Shown here: piece by piece, positions 25,726-39,569 of the stretch
Numbering within the stretch: the first letter of the stretch is position 1
How the letters are laid out: the number at the start of each line of letters is the position of its first letter
Assembly (NCBI GenBank): GCA_002163245.1
Contig: MAAL01000021.1
Location: forward strand, 1-64,000
Direction of reading: 5' to 3'
Length of the DNA: 64,000 nt
DNA from: Gammaproteobacteria bacterium 42_54_T18
GTDB taxonomy: Bacteria; Pseudomonadota; Gammaproteobacteria; Pseudomonadales; Ketobacteraceae
The notes under the pieces: generated by a model
Told to the model about the DNA's origin: nothing
Seen by the model: only the letters and a program-made list of their open reading frames with translations
Databases searched by the model: none
Made by a program: the position numbers and the translations under genes

Positions 25726-26413
25726 TAATGATGAGTTAAAAGGTGAACTGCTTGCTGCCTCTATCCATGAAATAAAAAATCGATTGGGATTAATGTTTGG
25801 TGAGTTAGATGATGTGTTATCCGCTGTCAATTTATCCAAGGATCAGCAGCAGCAAGTACAGCGAATTAAAAGTGAATCTCAATTTGTTAGTAACGAATTG
25901 GTTCGAGTACTAGCCAGTTATAAATCCCTAGGCGATGATTTCTATGCCAATGTAGATCAACATTTTGCTATCGAATTCTTAGAAGAGGTTATAGCCCGCC
26001 ACAGTTACACTGTTGCCGCACACAATTTACACTTCACTCTAGATTGTAATGAAGATGTCAGTGGTTTTTTTGATAACAGTATCCTATTTATTATCCTCGA
26101 TACCTGTATTTATAACAGCATTAAAGCCGGTGCCCTAAATATTAAACTCTCAGCAACAGAGGATGAACAATTTCTATATTTAGTCATTGATGATAACGGC
26201 CCTGGTTTTCCCGAAGAGCTGTTAGAAGGGGATTTCTCTCAAGGTTCAATTTCTGTTGAATCACAATCCACTGGCCTTGGTCTTTTTTTCGCTAACAAAT
26301 TGATTCAATCCCATAAAGAGGCTGATCTTACAGGTTCGATTCAGTTAAGTAATATAATGGGGGAGGGCAACAAAATTTCTGGGGCCAAAGTCACATTATC
26401 AATACCTCTTTAA
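25718..26413 (+). CDS. Soluble histidine kinase
   Basis: The 231-residue protein has a phospho-acceptor helix with an H-box-like SIHEIKNRLGLM (about 15-27) and a C-terminal HATPase domain with the G1 box IDDNGPGFPEELLEG and the G2 box STGLGLFFANKLI. An N box is weak (YNSIKAG). It has no membrane helix and no sensor domain, so its input must come through partner proteins. It overlaps the response regulator gene by 8 bases. It ends before the glyQ promoter region. Confidence 0.85.
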   Translation: MGNNDELKGELLAASIHEIKNRLGLMFGELDDVLSAVNLSKDQQQQVQRIKSESQFVSNELVRVLASYKSLGDDFYANVDQHFAIEFLEEVIARHSYTVAAHNLHFTLDCNEDVSGFFDNSILFIILDTCIYNSIKAGALNIKLSATEDEQFLYLVIDDNGPGFPEELLEGDFSQGSISVESQSTGLGLFFANKLIQSHKEADLTGSIQLSNIMGEGNKISGAKVTLSIPL

Positions 26414-26664
26414 TAGTAGCTATTCACCTGTATCGATAAACTACGCCTTAGTTAGTACTTACATACATTGTTGTTATTATCATTTGTCCATCCCACCAAT
26501 AATAACTACTACTCTCCTATGGTAAGCCAATTCTTATTTATAGACTCTATATAAGCCCCTCTTCAGCAGGTATAATATCGCGTTTTGCTGTAGGCTTTTT
26601 TGTGCATCTCACAGTCAAACCTATGGTACCTCATGCATGATTTGAACACCTCGTCGGATAACGA

Positions 26665-27642
26665 ATGACTATGAGCGATAACTCTCAAGATTTTGATGTT
26701 TCAACCTTCCAAGGTTTAATCTTTGCCCTTCAAACCTACTGGGCAAAACAAGGCTGCGTCATCACTCAACCGCTAGATCTAGAAGTCGGAGCAGGTACGT
26801 TTCACCCCGCAACATTTTTGCGATCAATCGGACCTGAAACTTGGAGTGCTGCATACGTCCAACCATGTCGTCGGCCTACTGATGGCCGGTATGGTGAGAA
26901 CCCTAACCGCCTTCAACATTACTATCAATTTCAAGTGGTGCTCAAACCATCGCCTGATAATATCCAAGAATTGTATTTGGACTCATTACGCCAACTAGGT
27001 ATTGACCCATTAACACATGATATCCGCTTTGTTGAAGATAACTGGGAATCACCAACACTAGGAGCATGGGGGCTGGGTTGGGAAGTGTGGTTAAATGGAA
27101 TGGAAGTTACACAATTTACCTACTTCCAACAAGTCGGTGGCTTGGACTGCTATCCCGTTACTGGTGAAATTACCTACGGTCTAGAACGTATCGCAATGTA
27201 CCTACAAGGTGTCGACAGTATTTATGATTTGGTGTGGTCAAAAGGCCCCTTTGGCACTGTCACCTATGGTGATGTTTTCCACCAAAACGAAGTTGAAATG
27301 TCGACCTTTAACTTCGAACATGCCAACACAGAAATATTGTTTACTGCATTTGATGACTATGAAAAAGAAAGCCAAAAATTAATTGAGCAAAAACTTCCAT
27401 TGCCGGCTTACGAATATGTATTAAAGGCATCTCATGCCTTTAATTTATTAGATGCTCGTCATGCTATTTCTGTTACTGAACGACAGCGATATATTTTACG
27501 TGTTCGAAGTCTATCCCGTGCCGTTGCAGAAACCTACTTTGAAGCACGCCATAAATTAGGTTTCCCGCTTGCCCCTGAACCTTTACGAACCAGCGTTCTG
27601 GAAAAATTAGCGGCAGATGCAGAAAAAAACACTGCAAAATAA
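26665..27642 (+). CDS. glyQ: Glycyl-tRNA synthetase alpha subunit
   Basis: The 325-residue protein is the alpha chain of the tetrameric bacterial glycyl-tRNA synthetase, which carries the class II catalytic core. Near-invariant segments are present: [36 protein letters not shown], the motif with [20 protein letters not shown] and the C-terminal [14 protein letters not shown]. Length is slightly above the 300-320 usual. It is followed after 85 bp by glyS. ATG at 26665 and 26671 are both possible starts. Confidence 0.98.
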   Translation: MTMSDNSQDFDVSTFQGLIFALQTYWAKQGCVITQPLDLEVGAGTFHPATFLRSIGPETWSAAYVQPCRRPTDGRYGENPNRLQHYYQFQVVLKPSPDNIQELYLDSLRQLGIDPLTHDIRFVEDNWESPTLGAWGLGWEVWLNGMEVTQFTYFQQVGGLDCYPVTGEITYGLERIAMYLQGVDSIYDLVWSKGPFGTVTYGDVFHQNEVEMSTFNFEHANTEILFTAFDDYEKESQKLIEQKLPLPAYEYVLKASHAFNLLDARHAISVTERQRYILRVRSLSRAVAETYFEARHKLGFPLAPEPLRTSVLEKLAADAEKNTAK

Positions 27643-27727
27643 TTGACCGACTCGAAATTACACAAGGCCAAGCTGAAATCGCTTAACGTCAAGTAACCTC
27701 AGGTCCACACAACGAATAGAGATCACC

Positions 27728-29830
27728 ATGTCAGCCAGTAATGAAAACGTACGATGTAATGATTTACTCATCGAGCTGGGAACAGAAGAGCTTCCCCCAA
27801 AAGCATTAAAAAAACTTATGCTCGCATTTGCCGATGGTATTCAAGCTGGTCTTGAGCATCATAGTTTAGCATTTGAAGCTATCACACCATATGCAACACC
27901 CCGTCGTCTCGCCGTAAAAGTTACCGGCCTTGTTCAACAACAACAAGACAAATCTGTAGAACGCAAAGGCCCCGCAGTAAAAGCGGCACGTGATGCAGAG
28001 GGAAACCCAAGCAAAGCAGCTGAAGGCTTTGCTCGATCTTGTGGTGTTTCATTTGATGAACTCGAAACTTTAGAAACTAAAAAAGGCGCTTGGTTAATCT
28101 ACCGGTCAATTCAAGCGGGTAAACAAACGGCTGAACTAGTTCCAGGTATTATTGAACAATCCCTTAACAAACTTCCCATTCCTAAAAGAATGACATGGGG
28201 TGCTCACAGAGACGCATTTGTTCGTCCGGTTCACTGGCTCGTTGTGTTATTTGGAAATGATATTTTGGATTGTACCGTTCTCGGAAAAACAGCCAGCAAC
28301 CAAAGCAGGGGACACCGATTCCATAGCCCTGACAGCTTCACTATTGAATCCGCAGGAAGCTACGAGCAACAACTTAACGAACGTTATGTCATCGCTGACT
28401 ACAACCTTCGCCAGAGAAAAATTAAAGACGGTGTTGAAGCTATCGCAAAAACATCATCAGGGAAAGCATCCATCGACCACAGTTTACTTGATGAAGTCAC
28501 AGGCCTAGTAGAATGGCCTGTTCCTCTAATGGGAAATTTTGAAGACGCTTTTTTGCAAGTTCCTCAAGAAGCACTAATCAGCGCCATGCAAGAACACCAA
28601 AAATACTTCCCTGTGCTTGATGACAACGGAAAAATACTGCCTCACTTTATTACCGTTGCAAACATCGAAAGTAATGATGCCTCCCAAGTTATTGAAGGTA
28701 ATGAACGTGTCATACGCCCACGATTAGCAGATGCCCGTTTCTTTTTTGAAACAGATAAAAAGAAAAACTTAGAACAGCATAACGAACCGTTAGCAAAAGT
28801 AGTATTCGAAGCCCAACTTGGCACCTTGCTAGAAAAATCGCAAAGAGTCAGTCAACTTGCAAAAACCATAGCTCAAAAGATCGGTGGCAATCCAACATGG
28901 GCAGAAAGGGCCGGTCTATTATGCAAAGCCGACCTGTCTACAGAAATGGTTGGAGAGTTTCCAGACCTACAGGGCATTATGGGAACCTACTACGCCAACA
29001 ACGATGGTGAACCCGTAGAGGTGGGCTTAGCACTTAATGAACAATACCAGCCAAGATTCTCAGGCGATGTTCTACCAAGTTCTATAACCGGTGCCTCCGT
29101 TGCTATTGCTGACAAAGTCGACAGCCTTGTTGGTATTTTAGGTATCGGAAAAAAACCCACTGGTGATAAAGATCCCTATGCACTACGTCGAGCAGCCTTA
29201 GGTGTTCTTCGTATTATTATCGGCAAAGAACTACCTCTCGACCTTGTTGAACTATTTGAACAATCGGCCTCACTCTACGGTGACAAGCTCAACAACTCCG
29301 ATGTTAAAAAAGACTACCTCGGCTTCATACAAGGTCGATATATGACCTGGTTCCAAGAAGAGGGTATTAGCACCGATATTATAAAAGCAGTATTGGGTAT
29401 TAACACTACTGCACCACTAGATTTTTACCAACGCATCCAAGCAGTAAAATCCTTCAAACAATTACCGGCATCAGAAGCACTCGCAGCAGCAAACAAACGT
29501 GTTGGTAATATCCTAAATAAACGCGAGGATAAAACACCACTTCCTGCAATATCAGATGCACTGTTTGAAGCGGATGAAGAAAAGCAACTTGCATCAATCA
29601 TTGCAGAAAAAGCTACAGAGTTCAGCATAAGCATTGATGCTAATAACTCTCAACCCAACTACAACAGTATGCTTGCATCACTTGCTGAACTCAAAGAACC
29701 TGTTGACGCCTTCTTCGATAATGTCATGGTTAATGTTGAAGACGAAGCGGTTAAAAATAATCGTTTAGCGTTACTCCAACAACTTCACCAATTGTTTTTG
29801 GAAATCGCTGATATTTCTGTATTGCAATAA
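27728..29830 (+). CDS. glyS: Glycyl-tRNA synthetase beta subunit
   Basis: The 700-residue beta chain of glycyl-tRNA synthetase binds and recognises tRNA-Gly. It opens with LLIELGTEELPPKALKKL and has the conserved PKRMTWG, FVRPVHWLVVLFG, MGNFEDAFLQVPQEALISAM, and the HD-like RAGLLCKADLSTEMVGEFP segment. The C-terminal anticodon-binding-like part ends with FFDNVMVNVEDEAVKNNRL. Length is normal (about 690). It is co-transcribed with glyQ. Confidence 0.98.
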   Translation: MSASNENVRCNDLLIELGTEELPPKALKKLMLAFADGIQAGLEHHSLAFEAITPYATPRRLAVKVTGLVQQQQDKSVERKGPAVKAARDAEGNPSKAAEGFARSCGVSFDELETLETKKGAWLIYRSIQAGKQTAELVPGIIEQSLNKLPIPKRMTWGAHRDAFVRPVHWLVVLFGNDILDCTVLGKTASNQSRGHRFHSPDSFTIESAGSYEQQLNERYVIADYNLRQRKIKDGVEAIAKTSSGKASIDHSLLDEVTGLVEWPVPLMGNFEDAFLQVPQEALISAMQEHQKYFPVLDDNGKILPHFITVANIESNDASQVIEGNERVIRPRLADARFFFETDKKKNLEQHNEPLAKVVFEAQLGTLLEKSQRVSQLAKTIAQKIGGNPTWAERAGLLCKADLSTEMVGEFPDLQGIMGTYYANNDGEPVEVGLALNEQYQPRFSGDVLPSSITGASVAIADKVDSLVGILGIGKKPTGDKDPYALRRAALGVLRIIIGKELPLDLVELFEQSASLYGDKLNNSDVKKDYLGFIQGRYMTWFQEEGISTDIIKAVLGINTTAPLDFYQRIQAVKSFKQLPASEALAAANKRVGNILNKREDKTPLPAISDALFEADEEKQLASIIAEKATEFSISIDANNSQPNYNSMLASLAELKEPVDAFFDNVMVNVEDEAVKNNRLALLQQLHQLFLEIADISVLQ

Positions 29831-29905
29831 GGCCAAAAAACTCTGCGGCCAACTGAATAGCGAAAAGGAGATTACATTCTACCTACTCGTATAAAAAATT
29901 GACCT

Positions 29906-30065
29906 TGGTATTAGCATAGAACGGAAGATGCTATTCCAGAAATGACTGCGGCAAGGACGCCATAGTCAAGCCTAGAGCCTACCCCTCGAACAAAGCGAGT
30001 GCATAGATGTGGTTTTAGCACTTTCTGGGATAACATCTTTCATTCTCTACGGGCTCTTAGATCCG
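29906..30065. repeat. Dispersed palindromic repeat, copy B
   Basis: Arms AGATGCTATTCCAGAAA (29926-29942) and TTTCTGGGATAACATCT (30022-30038) pair with two mismatches. The core has GCGGCAAGGACGCC, as in copy A, plus extra bases, and the right edge is AGATCCG (30059-30065). It fills most of the gap between glyS and gmhB and produces a false upstream extension of the gmhB frame. Confidence 0.75.
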
Positions 30066-30106
30066 CCACCAATCAATATATTACTCCCTCACTAGGAAAC
30101 ACACCT

Positions 30107-30670
30107 ATGGACACAAAACTCATCATCCTAGACCGAGACGGCGTCATCAACTACGATTCCGACGACTACATAAAATCCCCCGCTGAATGGAACCCACTAC
30201 CCGGAAGTATTGACGCCATAGCCACCCTCACAAAAGCGGGGTATACAATAGCTATTGCTACCAACCAATCAGGGCTCGCACGAAAATATTTCACTTCAGA
30301 AACACTCTCAGCCATGCACGCAAAAATGCTCAACCTTATCACCAAAGCAGGCGGAAAAATCGATCATATAGCCTACTGTCCTCACGGGCCAAAAGACCAA
30401 TGCAACTGCCGAAAACCCAAGCCAGGGCTCGTCCAACAAATTTCACAAACACTCAACATTCCCATATCAACTGAAACACTTTTTATCGGTGACAGCATTA
30501 GCGATCTAAATGCTGCCCTTAACTCGGGTTGTACACCGGTACTCGTTAAAACCGGTAAAGGTCTGAAATCTTTTGTAAAACTAAAGCAACTCGAGAACTC
30601 ACACTTAAATGGCATTGCTGTCTATAATAGTCTCTCGGATTTTGTAAACACGCTAGTTACCCCGAAGTAA
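30107..30670 (+). CDS. gmhB: D-glycero-beta-D-manno-heptose 1,7-bisphosphate 7-phosphatase
   Basis: The 187-residue HAD-family phosphatase removes the C7 phosphate in ADP-heptose synthesis for the lipopolysaccharide core. Motif I is LDRDGVIN with the nucleophile and acid Asp. The zinc-binding loop is CPHGPKDQCNCRKPKPG, and FIGDSISDLNAALNSG is motif IV. The ATG at 30107 is chosen because AGGAAA lies upstream and the family N-terminus begins there; the longer frame from 29999 reads into the palindromic repeat. It precedes plsC, as in Pseudomonas. Confidence 0.95.
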   Translation: MDTKLIILDRDGVINYDSDDYIKSPAEWNPLPGSIDAIATLTKAGYTIAIATNQSGLARKYFTSETLSAMHAKMLNLITKAGGKIDHIAYCPHGPKDQCNCRKPKPGLVQQISQTLNIPISTETLFIGDSISDLNAALNSGCTPVLVKTGKGLKSFVKLKQLENSHLNGIAVYNSLSDFVNTLVTPK

Positions 30671-30740
30671 TCCTAAAGCCATCGTTAAAAAATCCGCTAA
30701 ATAGGTAAACCACACATTCCTAACCTAGCAGGACAACACA

Positions 30741-31487
30741 TTGATAAGTTTCACCCGAGGATTAATCTTCTATATTGGTTACGTCATTAGCATCATTTTT
30801 TATAGTGTCTTCGTAACCCCATTTGCGTGGTTATTACTACCATTCAAACAACGCTACTATATTGTTACCAGTTGGATACGCTTCCTCGGCTGGTGGCTTA
30901 AGATAACCTGTGGTATTCGGTACGAACTCGAAAACCCTCAAGATTTACCAGAAGAGTTGTGTGTTGTTGTGGCCAATCACCAGAGCGCCTGGGAAACATT
31001 TTTCCTACAACAATACTTTGCCCCTCAAGTTGTCGCGGCTAAAAAAGAGCTTATGTACATACCATTTGTTGGATTTACGCTAAGGGCACTTAACCCTGTA
31101 GTTATCGATCGTTCTAAAAAACAAAACGCGTTAAAGCAACTAATTCAACAAGGTAAAGAACGACTAAATGATGGGGTCAGTGTACTGATCTTCCCGGAGG
31201 GTACACGTGTTCCTATGGGTGAAACGAAACCCCACTTTGCAGGGGGAGCAATGCTTGCGATCAAAGCGGAAACGAGTATTCTGCCTATTGCCCACAATGC
31301 GGGTTTATATTGGCCACCTGGTAAAATTAGCAAATACCCTGGAACGATTAAAATAAGGGTAGGGCAATTGGCTCAAACAAAAGATAGAAAACCTAAAGAA
31401 CTAACCACGCAACTCGAAGAATGGATTCGTAAAAACTCAGCCGAGCTTTGCCAACAAGAGTCTAGCAACGTTGTTAGTACCAACTAA
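30741..31487 (+). CDS. plsC: 1-acyl-sn-glycerol-3-phosphate acyltransferase
   Basis: The 248-residue inner-membrane enzyme acylates lysophosphatidate to phosphatidate. It has one or two N-terminal hydrophobic helices (about residues 8-40), then the catalytic ANHQSAWETF (NHxxxxD-type box, here with Glu at the last position), the glycerol-phosphate-binding FPEGTR motif and a KxP-type block. It starts with TTG at 30741, preceded by AGGA. The HxxxxD aspartate being glutamate (H-Q-S-A-W-E) is also seen in the Pseudomonas homologue beside gmhB. A terminator follows. Confidence 0.92.
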   Translation: MISFTRGLIFYIGYVISIIFYSVFVTPFAWLLLPFKQRYYIVTSWIRFLGWWLKITCGIRYELENPQDLPEELCVVVANHQSAWETFFLQQYFAPQVVAAKKELMYIPFVGFTLRALNPVVIDRSKKQNALKQLIQQGKERLNDGVSVLIFPEGTRVPMGETKPHFAGGAMLAIKAETSILPIAHNAGLYWPPGKISKYPGTIKIRVGQLAQTKDRKPKELTTQLEEWIRKNSAELCQQESSNVVSTN

Positions 31488-31567
31488 CTTAGATTAATCA
31501 GAATATGGCTTTTTAGCTCCTGTTATTTACTCTTAATACATGAGTAATTTTTCTAAATATCGATAAT

Positions 31568-31601
31568 AAAAAAGGCCTCTATATCTATAGAGGCCTTTTT
31601 T
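31568..31601. terminator. Bidirectional terminator between plsC and gyrB
   Basis: AAAAAAGGCCTCTATA and TATAGAGGCCTTTTTT form a perfect 16-bp inverted repeat with a 2-base centre. It lies between the convergent plsC and gyrB genes and can serve both strands. Confidence 0.92.
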
Positions 31602-31670
31602 ATTTGTACCCTTCCAACTTAAAATATGCCAAATAACACTACATATCTCAAGAAGGTAACATCACACTAA

Positions 31671-35223
<3,553 letters not shown>

Positions 35224-35249
35224 AAGACAGTATCCGACTTAATGCAATA

Positions 35250-36356
35250 TTACAGCCTCATCGGCATAACAACGTACATTGCGCTATCATCTTCACCATC
35301 TGTAATTAAGGCGCTGCTATTTGAGTCTGCTAACATCATATGAATCGTGTCACTTTTAATAACCCCTAAAACATCCAAAATATAACTAACGTTAAAACCA
35401 ATTTCTAATTCTGGGCCTTCATAATTAACGTTAATGACTTCTTCAGCTTCTTCCTGCTCTGGATTATTTGCAACAGATGTTAGTGTTCCATTTTCTAAAC
35501 GTACCCTGACACCTCGATATTTTTCATTGGATAAAATAGCTACACGGGAGAAAGACTGTTTCATTTCTGCCTTTTCACCGACAACGAGCTTATCTCCTTG
35601 TTTTGGAAGTACTTTATCGTAATCTGGAAACTTCCCATCAACAAGTTTAGAAGTAAAACGCAGACTTGGAGTTTCCGCTCGAATATGATTAGAACTTAGC
35701 GTGATATTGACATCAGTGTCGTCATCAGAAAATAGACGAGCTAATTCAAGTATTCCTTTCCGCGGAACAATTGCTTGGGTGCTTCCTTCAATTTCAATTT
35801 GAATCGAAGCAGAACATAACGCTAAACGATGTCCATCGGTTGCAACTGTTTTTATTTGATTCTGAGTTAACTCTAACAACATACCGTTTAAGTAAAAGCG
35901 AACATCTTGTTGCGCCATTGCAAAACTGGTTCTATCAATGGTTTGTTTCAAATAACCTTGGTTAATAGAAAATTCACTTGTACTGGCAGTATCTTCCAAA
36001 TTAGGAAATTCATTTGCAGGTAACGTCGCTAAAGTAAAACGGCTTCTAGCTGCTTTGATACGCATCTTCTGTTCTTCTTGCTCAAACATGATTACAGCTT
36101 CGTTTGGCAATGACTTACAAATATCCATTATTTTTTTAGCAGGAAGCGTAATTTCGCCATCAATTTCTGCTGGTGTTTCGAGAGTTATACGGGCAACCAA
36201 TTCAACTTCTAAATCTGTTCCAGTTATAGATAAAGAATCACCTTCTACCACCATAAGTACATTGGATAACACTGGTAATGTTTGGCGACGCTCAACAACG
36301 CCAGCAACTTGTTGAAGGGGAGTAAGTAAGTTTTCCCGTGATACGCTAAATTTCAT
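35250..36356 (-). CDS. dnaN: DNA polymerase III beta subunit (sliding clamp)
   Basis: The 368-residue clamp encircles DNA and tethers DNA polymerase III. It has three repeats of the clamp fold (about 1-120, 130-245, 250-368), begins MKFSVSRENLLTPLQQVAGVVERRQTLP-like (seen as SRENLLTPLQQVAGVVE) and ends with the typical YVVMPMRL. The hydrophobic partner-binding pocket residues near the C-terminus are present. It lies 42 bp after dnaA in the same direction. Confidence 0.99.
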   Translation of the reverse strand: MKFSVSRENLLTPLQQVAGVVERRQTLPVLSNVLMVVEGDSLSITGTDLEVELVARITLETPAEIDGEITLPAKKIMDICKSLPNEAVIMFEQEEQKMRIKAARSRFTLATLPANEFPNLEDTASTSEFSINQGYLKQTIDRTSFAMAQQDVRFYLNGMLLELTQNQIKTVATDGHRLALCSASIQIEIEGSTQAIVPRKGILELARLFSDDDTDVNITLSSNHIRAETPSLRFTSKLVDGKFPDYDKVLPKQGDKLVVGEKAEMKQSFSRVAILSNEKYRGVRVRLENGTLTSVANNPEQEEAEEVINVNYEGPELEIGFNVSYILDVLGVIKSDTIHMMLADSNSSALITDGEDDSAMYVVMPMRL

Positions 36357-36398
36357 ACATTATCCTAATGATAAGTGTTAGTAAGCACTAACTAGCAT

Positions 36399-37841
36399 TT
36401 AAGTGGTTAAAGAACGCAATAAGTTACTGTAGTCTTCTCCAACATCTGGGCTTGATGCTCGAAGCTCTTTTACCTTCCGGCAGGCATGTAACACGGTTGT
36501 GTGATCACGGCCACCAAAAGCATCACCTATTTCAGGCAAGCTATGATTGGTTAGTTCTTTAGCAAGTGCCATAGCAATTTGCCTCGGTCTCGCAACGGAA
36601 CGGCTCCTGCGTTTTGACAACATATCCGACATCTTTATTTTGAAATATTCCGCAACGATCTTTTGAATATTCTCAATGCCAACTTGTTTATCTTGTAACG
36701 CCAAAAGATCCTTTAATGAATCTTTTACAAACTCAACATTAATCGGTCGCCCCGTAAAGTGAGCATTGGCAATAACACGCTTAAGAGCACCTTCAAGCTC
36801 CCTTACGTTTGAACGGATGCGCTGAGCTACAAAAAAGGCTGCTTCATGAGGAAGGTCGATCTTAGCTTCTTCTGCCTTTTTCATTAATATAGCAACACGA
36901 GTCTCTAATTCAGGAGGCTCAACGGTTACCGTCAACCCCCAGCCAAAACGTGACTTAAGGCGCTCCTCTACACCAGTAATCTCTTTTGGATAACGGTCAC
37001 TGGTGAGAATCATTTGCTGACCACCTTCCAACAATGCGTTAAAAGTGTGAAAGAACTCTTCTTGAGAACGTTCTTTACCGGCAAAGAATTGAATATCATC
37101 GATGAGAAGTGCATCTACAGACCGATAAAAGCGCTTAAATTCGTTAATCGCATTAATCTGAAGGGCTTTTACCATATCAGCCACAAAGCGCTCAGAATGC
37201 AAATAAACCACCTTTGCATTAGGGTTAGCCGCAACTATCTGATTTCCAATAGCATGCATCAAATGCGTTTTTCCTAACCCAACCCCTCCATAAAGAAACA
37301 GCGGGTTATAAGCATGCCCTGGGTTATCTGCAACCTGTGTTGCCGCAGCTCTTGCTAGTTGGTTTGATTTACCTTCGATAAAGCTATCAAAGATAAAACT
37401 ACTATTAAGGCTACTCTTATGCTTTATCGACCCTCCAAGTTCAACCTTACGGGTTGCTGGTTTAGGCGAGGTATTACCATAACCCGTGATGGTGGGTTGC
37501 ACCACTTGAGTCACAGTATGTCCAGAGCGTCCAGACTGTGTGGACACAGAGGCGCTTTTGGGACTACTAGCTGCTAACGGTTGCGCCACTGAGGCTTTTG
37601 TTCCGATCGCAAGCATCACGCAGGGGTGAGTATCGGCATCAGACAGTTCGTCCAATAACTCAGTTATACGTGAGATAAATTTATCGTTAACCCAATCCAG
37701 CACGAAACGGTTCGGTGCTAACAGGCGCAGATCATTACCATCAGGTTCAACCTGAAGCGGTCTGATCCACATATTAAACTGCTGAGATGGCAACTCTTCT
37801 TGTAGCCGATCCAGACATTTATGCCATAGCGCACTACCCAC
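36399..37841 (-). CDS. dnaA: Chromosomal replication initiator DnaA
   Basis: The 480-residue AAA+ initiator melts oriC and loads DnaB. Domain I (about 1-85) begins [16 protein letters not shown]; a linker rich in Ser, Ala and Thr follows (about 85-150). Domain III has Walker [13 protein letters not shown] and Walker [14 protein letters not shown]. Domain IV has the DNA-binding signature [16 protein letters not shown] start it at the GTG at 37841 because the family N-terminus begins there and GGGGG lies about 8 bases upstream; the frame extends 29 codons further into the origin region without support. A DnaA box lies 70 bp upstream, in line with autoregulation. Confidence 0.98.
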   Translation of the reverse strand: MGSALWHKCLDRLQEELPSQQFNMWIRPLQVEPDGNDLRLLAPNRFVLDWVNDKFISRITELLDELSDADTHPCVMLAIGTKASVAQPLAASSPKSASVSTQSGRSGHTVTQVVQPTITGYGNTSPKPATRKVELGGSIKHKSSLNSSFIFDSFIEGKSNQLARAAATQVADNPGHAYNPLFLYGGVGLGKTHLMHAIGNQIVAANPNAKVVYLHSERFVADMVKALQINAINEFKRFYRSVDALLIDDIQFFAGKERSQEEFFHTFNALLEGGQQMILTSDRYPKEITGVEERLKSRFGWGLTVTVEPPELETRVAILMKKAEEAKIDLPHEAAFFVAQRIRSNVRELEGALKRVIANAHFTGRPINVEFVKDSLKDLLALQDKQVGIENIQKIVAEYFKIKMSDMLSKRRSRSVARPRQIAMALAKELTNHSLPEIGDAFGGRDHTTVLHACRKVKELRASSPDVGEDYSNLLRSLTT

Positions 37842-38482
37842 TTGGCATACCCCCAAATAGAAAATTAATAACACAGGAAAGGTCGAAATAATAACCCGCT
37901 TAAAACAACTTATCCACAGGGAAAACAAAAATATTTTATTGAAATCTAAAGGTTTTTCATTTCAGTCAATAGAGGAAGAGTTTATCTGCAACATTGTTCG
38001 AAAAACAATCACTACAAACCAGTTACTTTCCCCACTTTATAAAAATCCCAGCGGTTATTTTTTAAACAATATTGGTAAAATTATGTTATCCAAAATACAA
38101 ATAAACGTGAAAAAGAAGTTTGTACTCATAAATAATTTTAAAAAAACACCCTATTTTTGCTCGATAACGGTAAAAATTGCCTGTGGATAATATGTAGAGA
38201 ACAGATGTATACGGAGTGAAGTAAGCTATTGATATCAATGTGTGTAAATCACCTTAGTCAGTTATCCACATTTCATGCTACCGGTTTCAAGCAGCTAATA
38301 CATTTAATGAACACAATGTTATCATCATTGTAAGTCACTGTTTTAAAAGGTGTAATTAGACTTATACACAGAAACTACCCACACTAATAATAATAAACAT
38401 TATCTTTTATATATAAATAAACTATTAATAATTAATAACCTCGACCTCCAGACTGAGTGCGTATTTAAACAGCATTTCTTGA
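37842..38482. other. oriC: Chromosomal replication origin oriC
   Basis: The non-coding stretch between dnaA and rpmH holds perfect DnaA boxes TTATCCACA at 37911-37919, 38182-38190 (inverse) and 38262-38270. Near matches lie at 38086-38094 (TTATCCAAA) and 38362-38370 (TTATACACA). An AT-rich tract at about 38385-38445 (ATTATCTTTTATATATAAAT and beyond) next to the last boxes is a good candidate unwinding element. Placement between dnaA and rpmH is standard for Pseudomonas-type origins. Small open frames here are not credible genes. Confidence 0.88.
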
Positions 38483-38511
38483 TTGACAGTGATCGCCAAA
38501 ATCACTAGAAT
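38483..38511 (+). promoter_or_regulatory. Promoter of the rpmH-rnpA operon
   Basis: TTGACA (38483-38488), a 17-bp spacer and TAGAAT (38506-38511) make a near-consensus sigma-70 promoter. The spacer contains the small inverted repeat GTGAT/ATCAC. The transcript would have a leader of roughly 185 bases before rpmH. Confidence 0.8.
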
Positions 38512-38705
38512 TCCCGCTCTTTTTTAAAGCTTTGCACTACGCTTTAACGGGTTACCTAAAAATACCCTGAGTAACGCGTAGCAAATGACATTGTGAAATT
38601 GAATGCCAAACAACAAATCTCGAATATAAATACGTTTTAGCGTGTTTATAAAGACCAGATTTCGGGATTTGGATGTAATTAGATCTTAGATATTAGAGAA
38701 TCGAC

Positions 38706-38840
38706 ATGAAAAGAACTTTCCAACCAAGTAATCTAAAGCGCGCACGTACTCACGGTTACCGTTCACGAATGGCAACTAAAAGTGGCCAACAATTGATAAA
38801 ACGTCGTCGCGCTAAAGGCCGTAAGCGTTTAACTGCATAA
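38706..38840 (+). CDS. rpmH: 50S ribosomal protein L34
   Basis: The 44-residue basic protein begins [19 protein letters not shown] and ends with [13 protein letters not shown], as L34 does throughout bacteria. It is first in the rpmH-rnpA-yidD-yidC order and lies next to oriC. The stop codon is 15-18 bases before the rnpA start. Confidence 0.98.
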   Translation: MKRTFQPSNLKRARTHGYRSRMATKSGQQLIKRRRAKGRKRLTA

Positions 38841-38855
38841 TCGAGTAAGCTTGGA

Positions 38856-39239
38856 GTGATGGATTTCACCTTTAAAAAAGCGCAGAAGTTATTAACTTCT
38901 AAAGATTTTAAGAGTGTTTTTGATCATGTTCATATCAAAGCCGGTACCGGGGAATTACTTGTACTGGTTTTTGATAACCAAGACGAACGACCCGCTCGAT
39001 TAGGTTTGGTTGTTGCAAAAAAAAATCTAAAACGAGCTGTTGATCGAAATCGATTCAAACGAACCATTAGAGAATCGTTTCGAACACATCAACACCAGCT
39101 AAAAGGCTTAGATTTCGTTGTGCTAAGCAGGCGTGGGGCTTTAACATTAGATGGCCCCGCACTAAAAAGAGTGGTGGATCAAACATGGCGTCGCATACTC
39201 AAAAAAAGAGCAGCAAATATCGCAACTCGCGATTCGTAA
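38856..39239 (+). CDS. rnpA: Ribonuclease P protein component
   Basis: The 127-residue basic protein binds RNase P RNA and helps mature tRNA 5' ends. The signature RNR motif is present: KKNLKRAVDRNRFKRTIRESFR (its core is AVDRNRFKR at about residues 60-68). The start is GTG at 38856 or ATG at 38859, with GGAG immediately before; ATG would leave only a 3-base spacing, so the exact start is uncertain. Confidence 0.96.
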   Translation: MMDFTFKKAQKLLTSKDFKSVFDHVHIKAGTGELLVLVFDNQDERPARLGLVVAKKNLKRAVDRNRFKRTIRESFRTHQHQLKGLDFVVLSRRGALTLDGPALKRVVDQTWRRILKKRAANIATRDS

Positions 39240-39306
39240 CATTACGCCATGAGACAATTGAATGTTGTATCCCCCTGAAACAACAAACGTATTCAGGTAA
39301 GGTATT

Positions 39307-39564
39307 TTGATCAAACCTTTGCTGATTACTCTGATTAAAATATATCGGAATTTTATCAGCCCGATGATGGCCCCCCATTGTCGTTTCTACCCGACATGTT
39401 CTTGTTATGCACAGCAATCAATTGAACAATATGGCGCCTGGAAAGGTCTGTATCTATCAGTTATTCGTTTGTTGAAGTGCAACCCTTGGCACTCGGGCGG
39501 AGTGGATTTAGTTCCTGATGAATTTCACTTTTGTTCTAAAAACCCTATAGAAAACAGTAAGTAA
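39307..39564 (+). CDS. yidD: Membrane protein insertion efficiency factor YidD
   Basis: The 85-residue protein has the family pattern: an amphipathic N-terminus (KPLLITLIKIYRNFISP), FYPTCSCYAQQSIEQYG with its Cys residues, and CNPWHSGGVDLVP. It assists YidC/Sec membrane insertion. It starts with TTG at 39307 after TAAGG. It lies 67 bp after rnpA and 5 bp before yidC. Confidence 0.95.
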   Translation: MIKPLLITLIKIYRNFISPMMAPHCRFYPTCSCYAQQSIEQYGAWKGLYLSVIRLLKCNPWHSGGVDLVPDEFHFCSKNPIENSK

Positions 39565-39569
39565 CAGTT

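Noticed and set aside
29999-30106. Upstream extension of the gmhB frame
   Set aside because: It translates the palindromic repeat copy B and lacks a ribosome-binding site; the gmhB family N-terminus begins at 30107.
37939-38190. 83-residue frame in the origin region
   Set aside because: It runs across DnaA boxes in AT-rich DNA and its product is low-complexity; the region is better explained as oriC.
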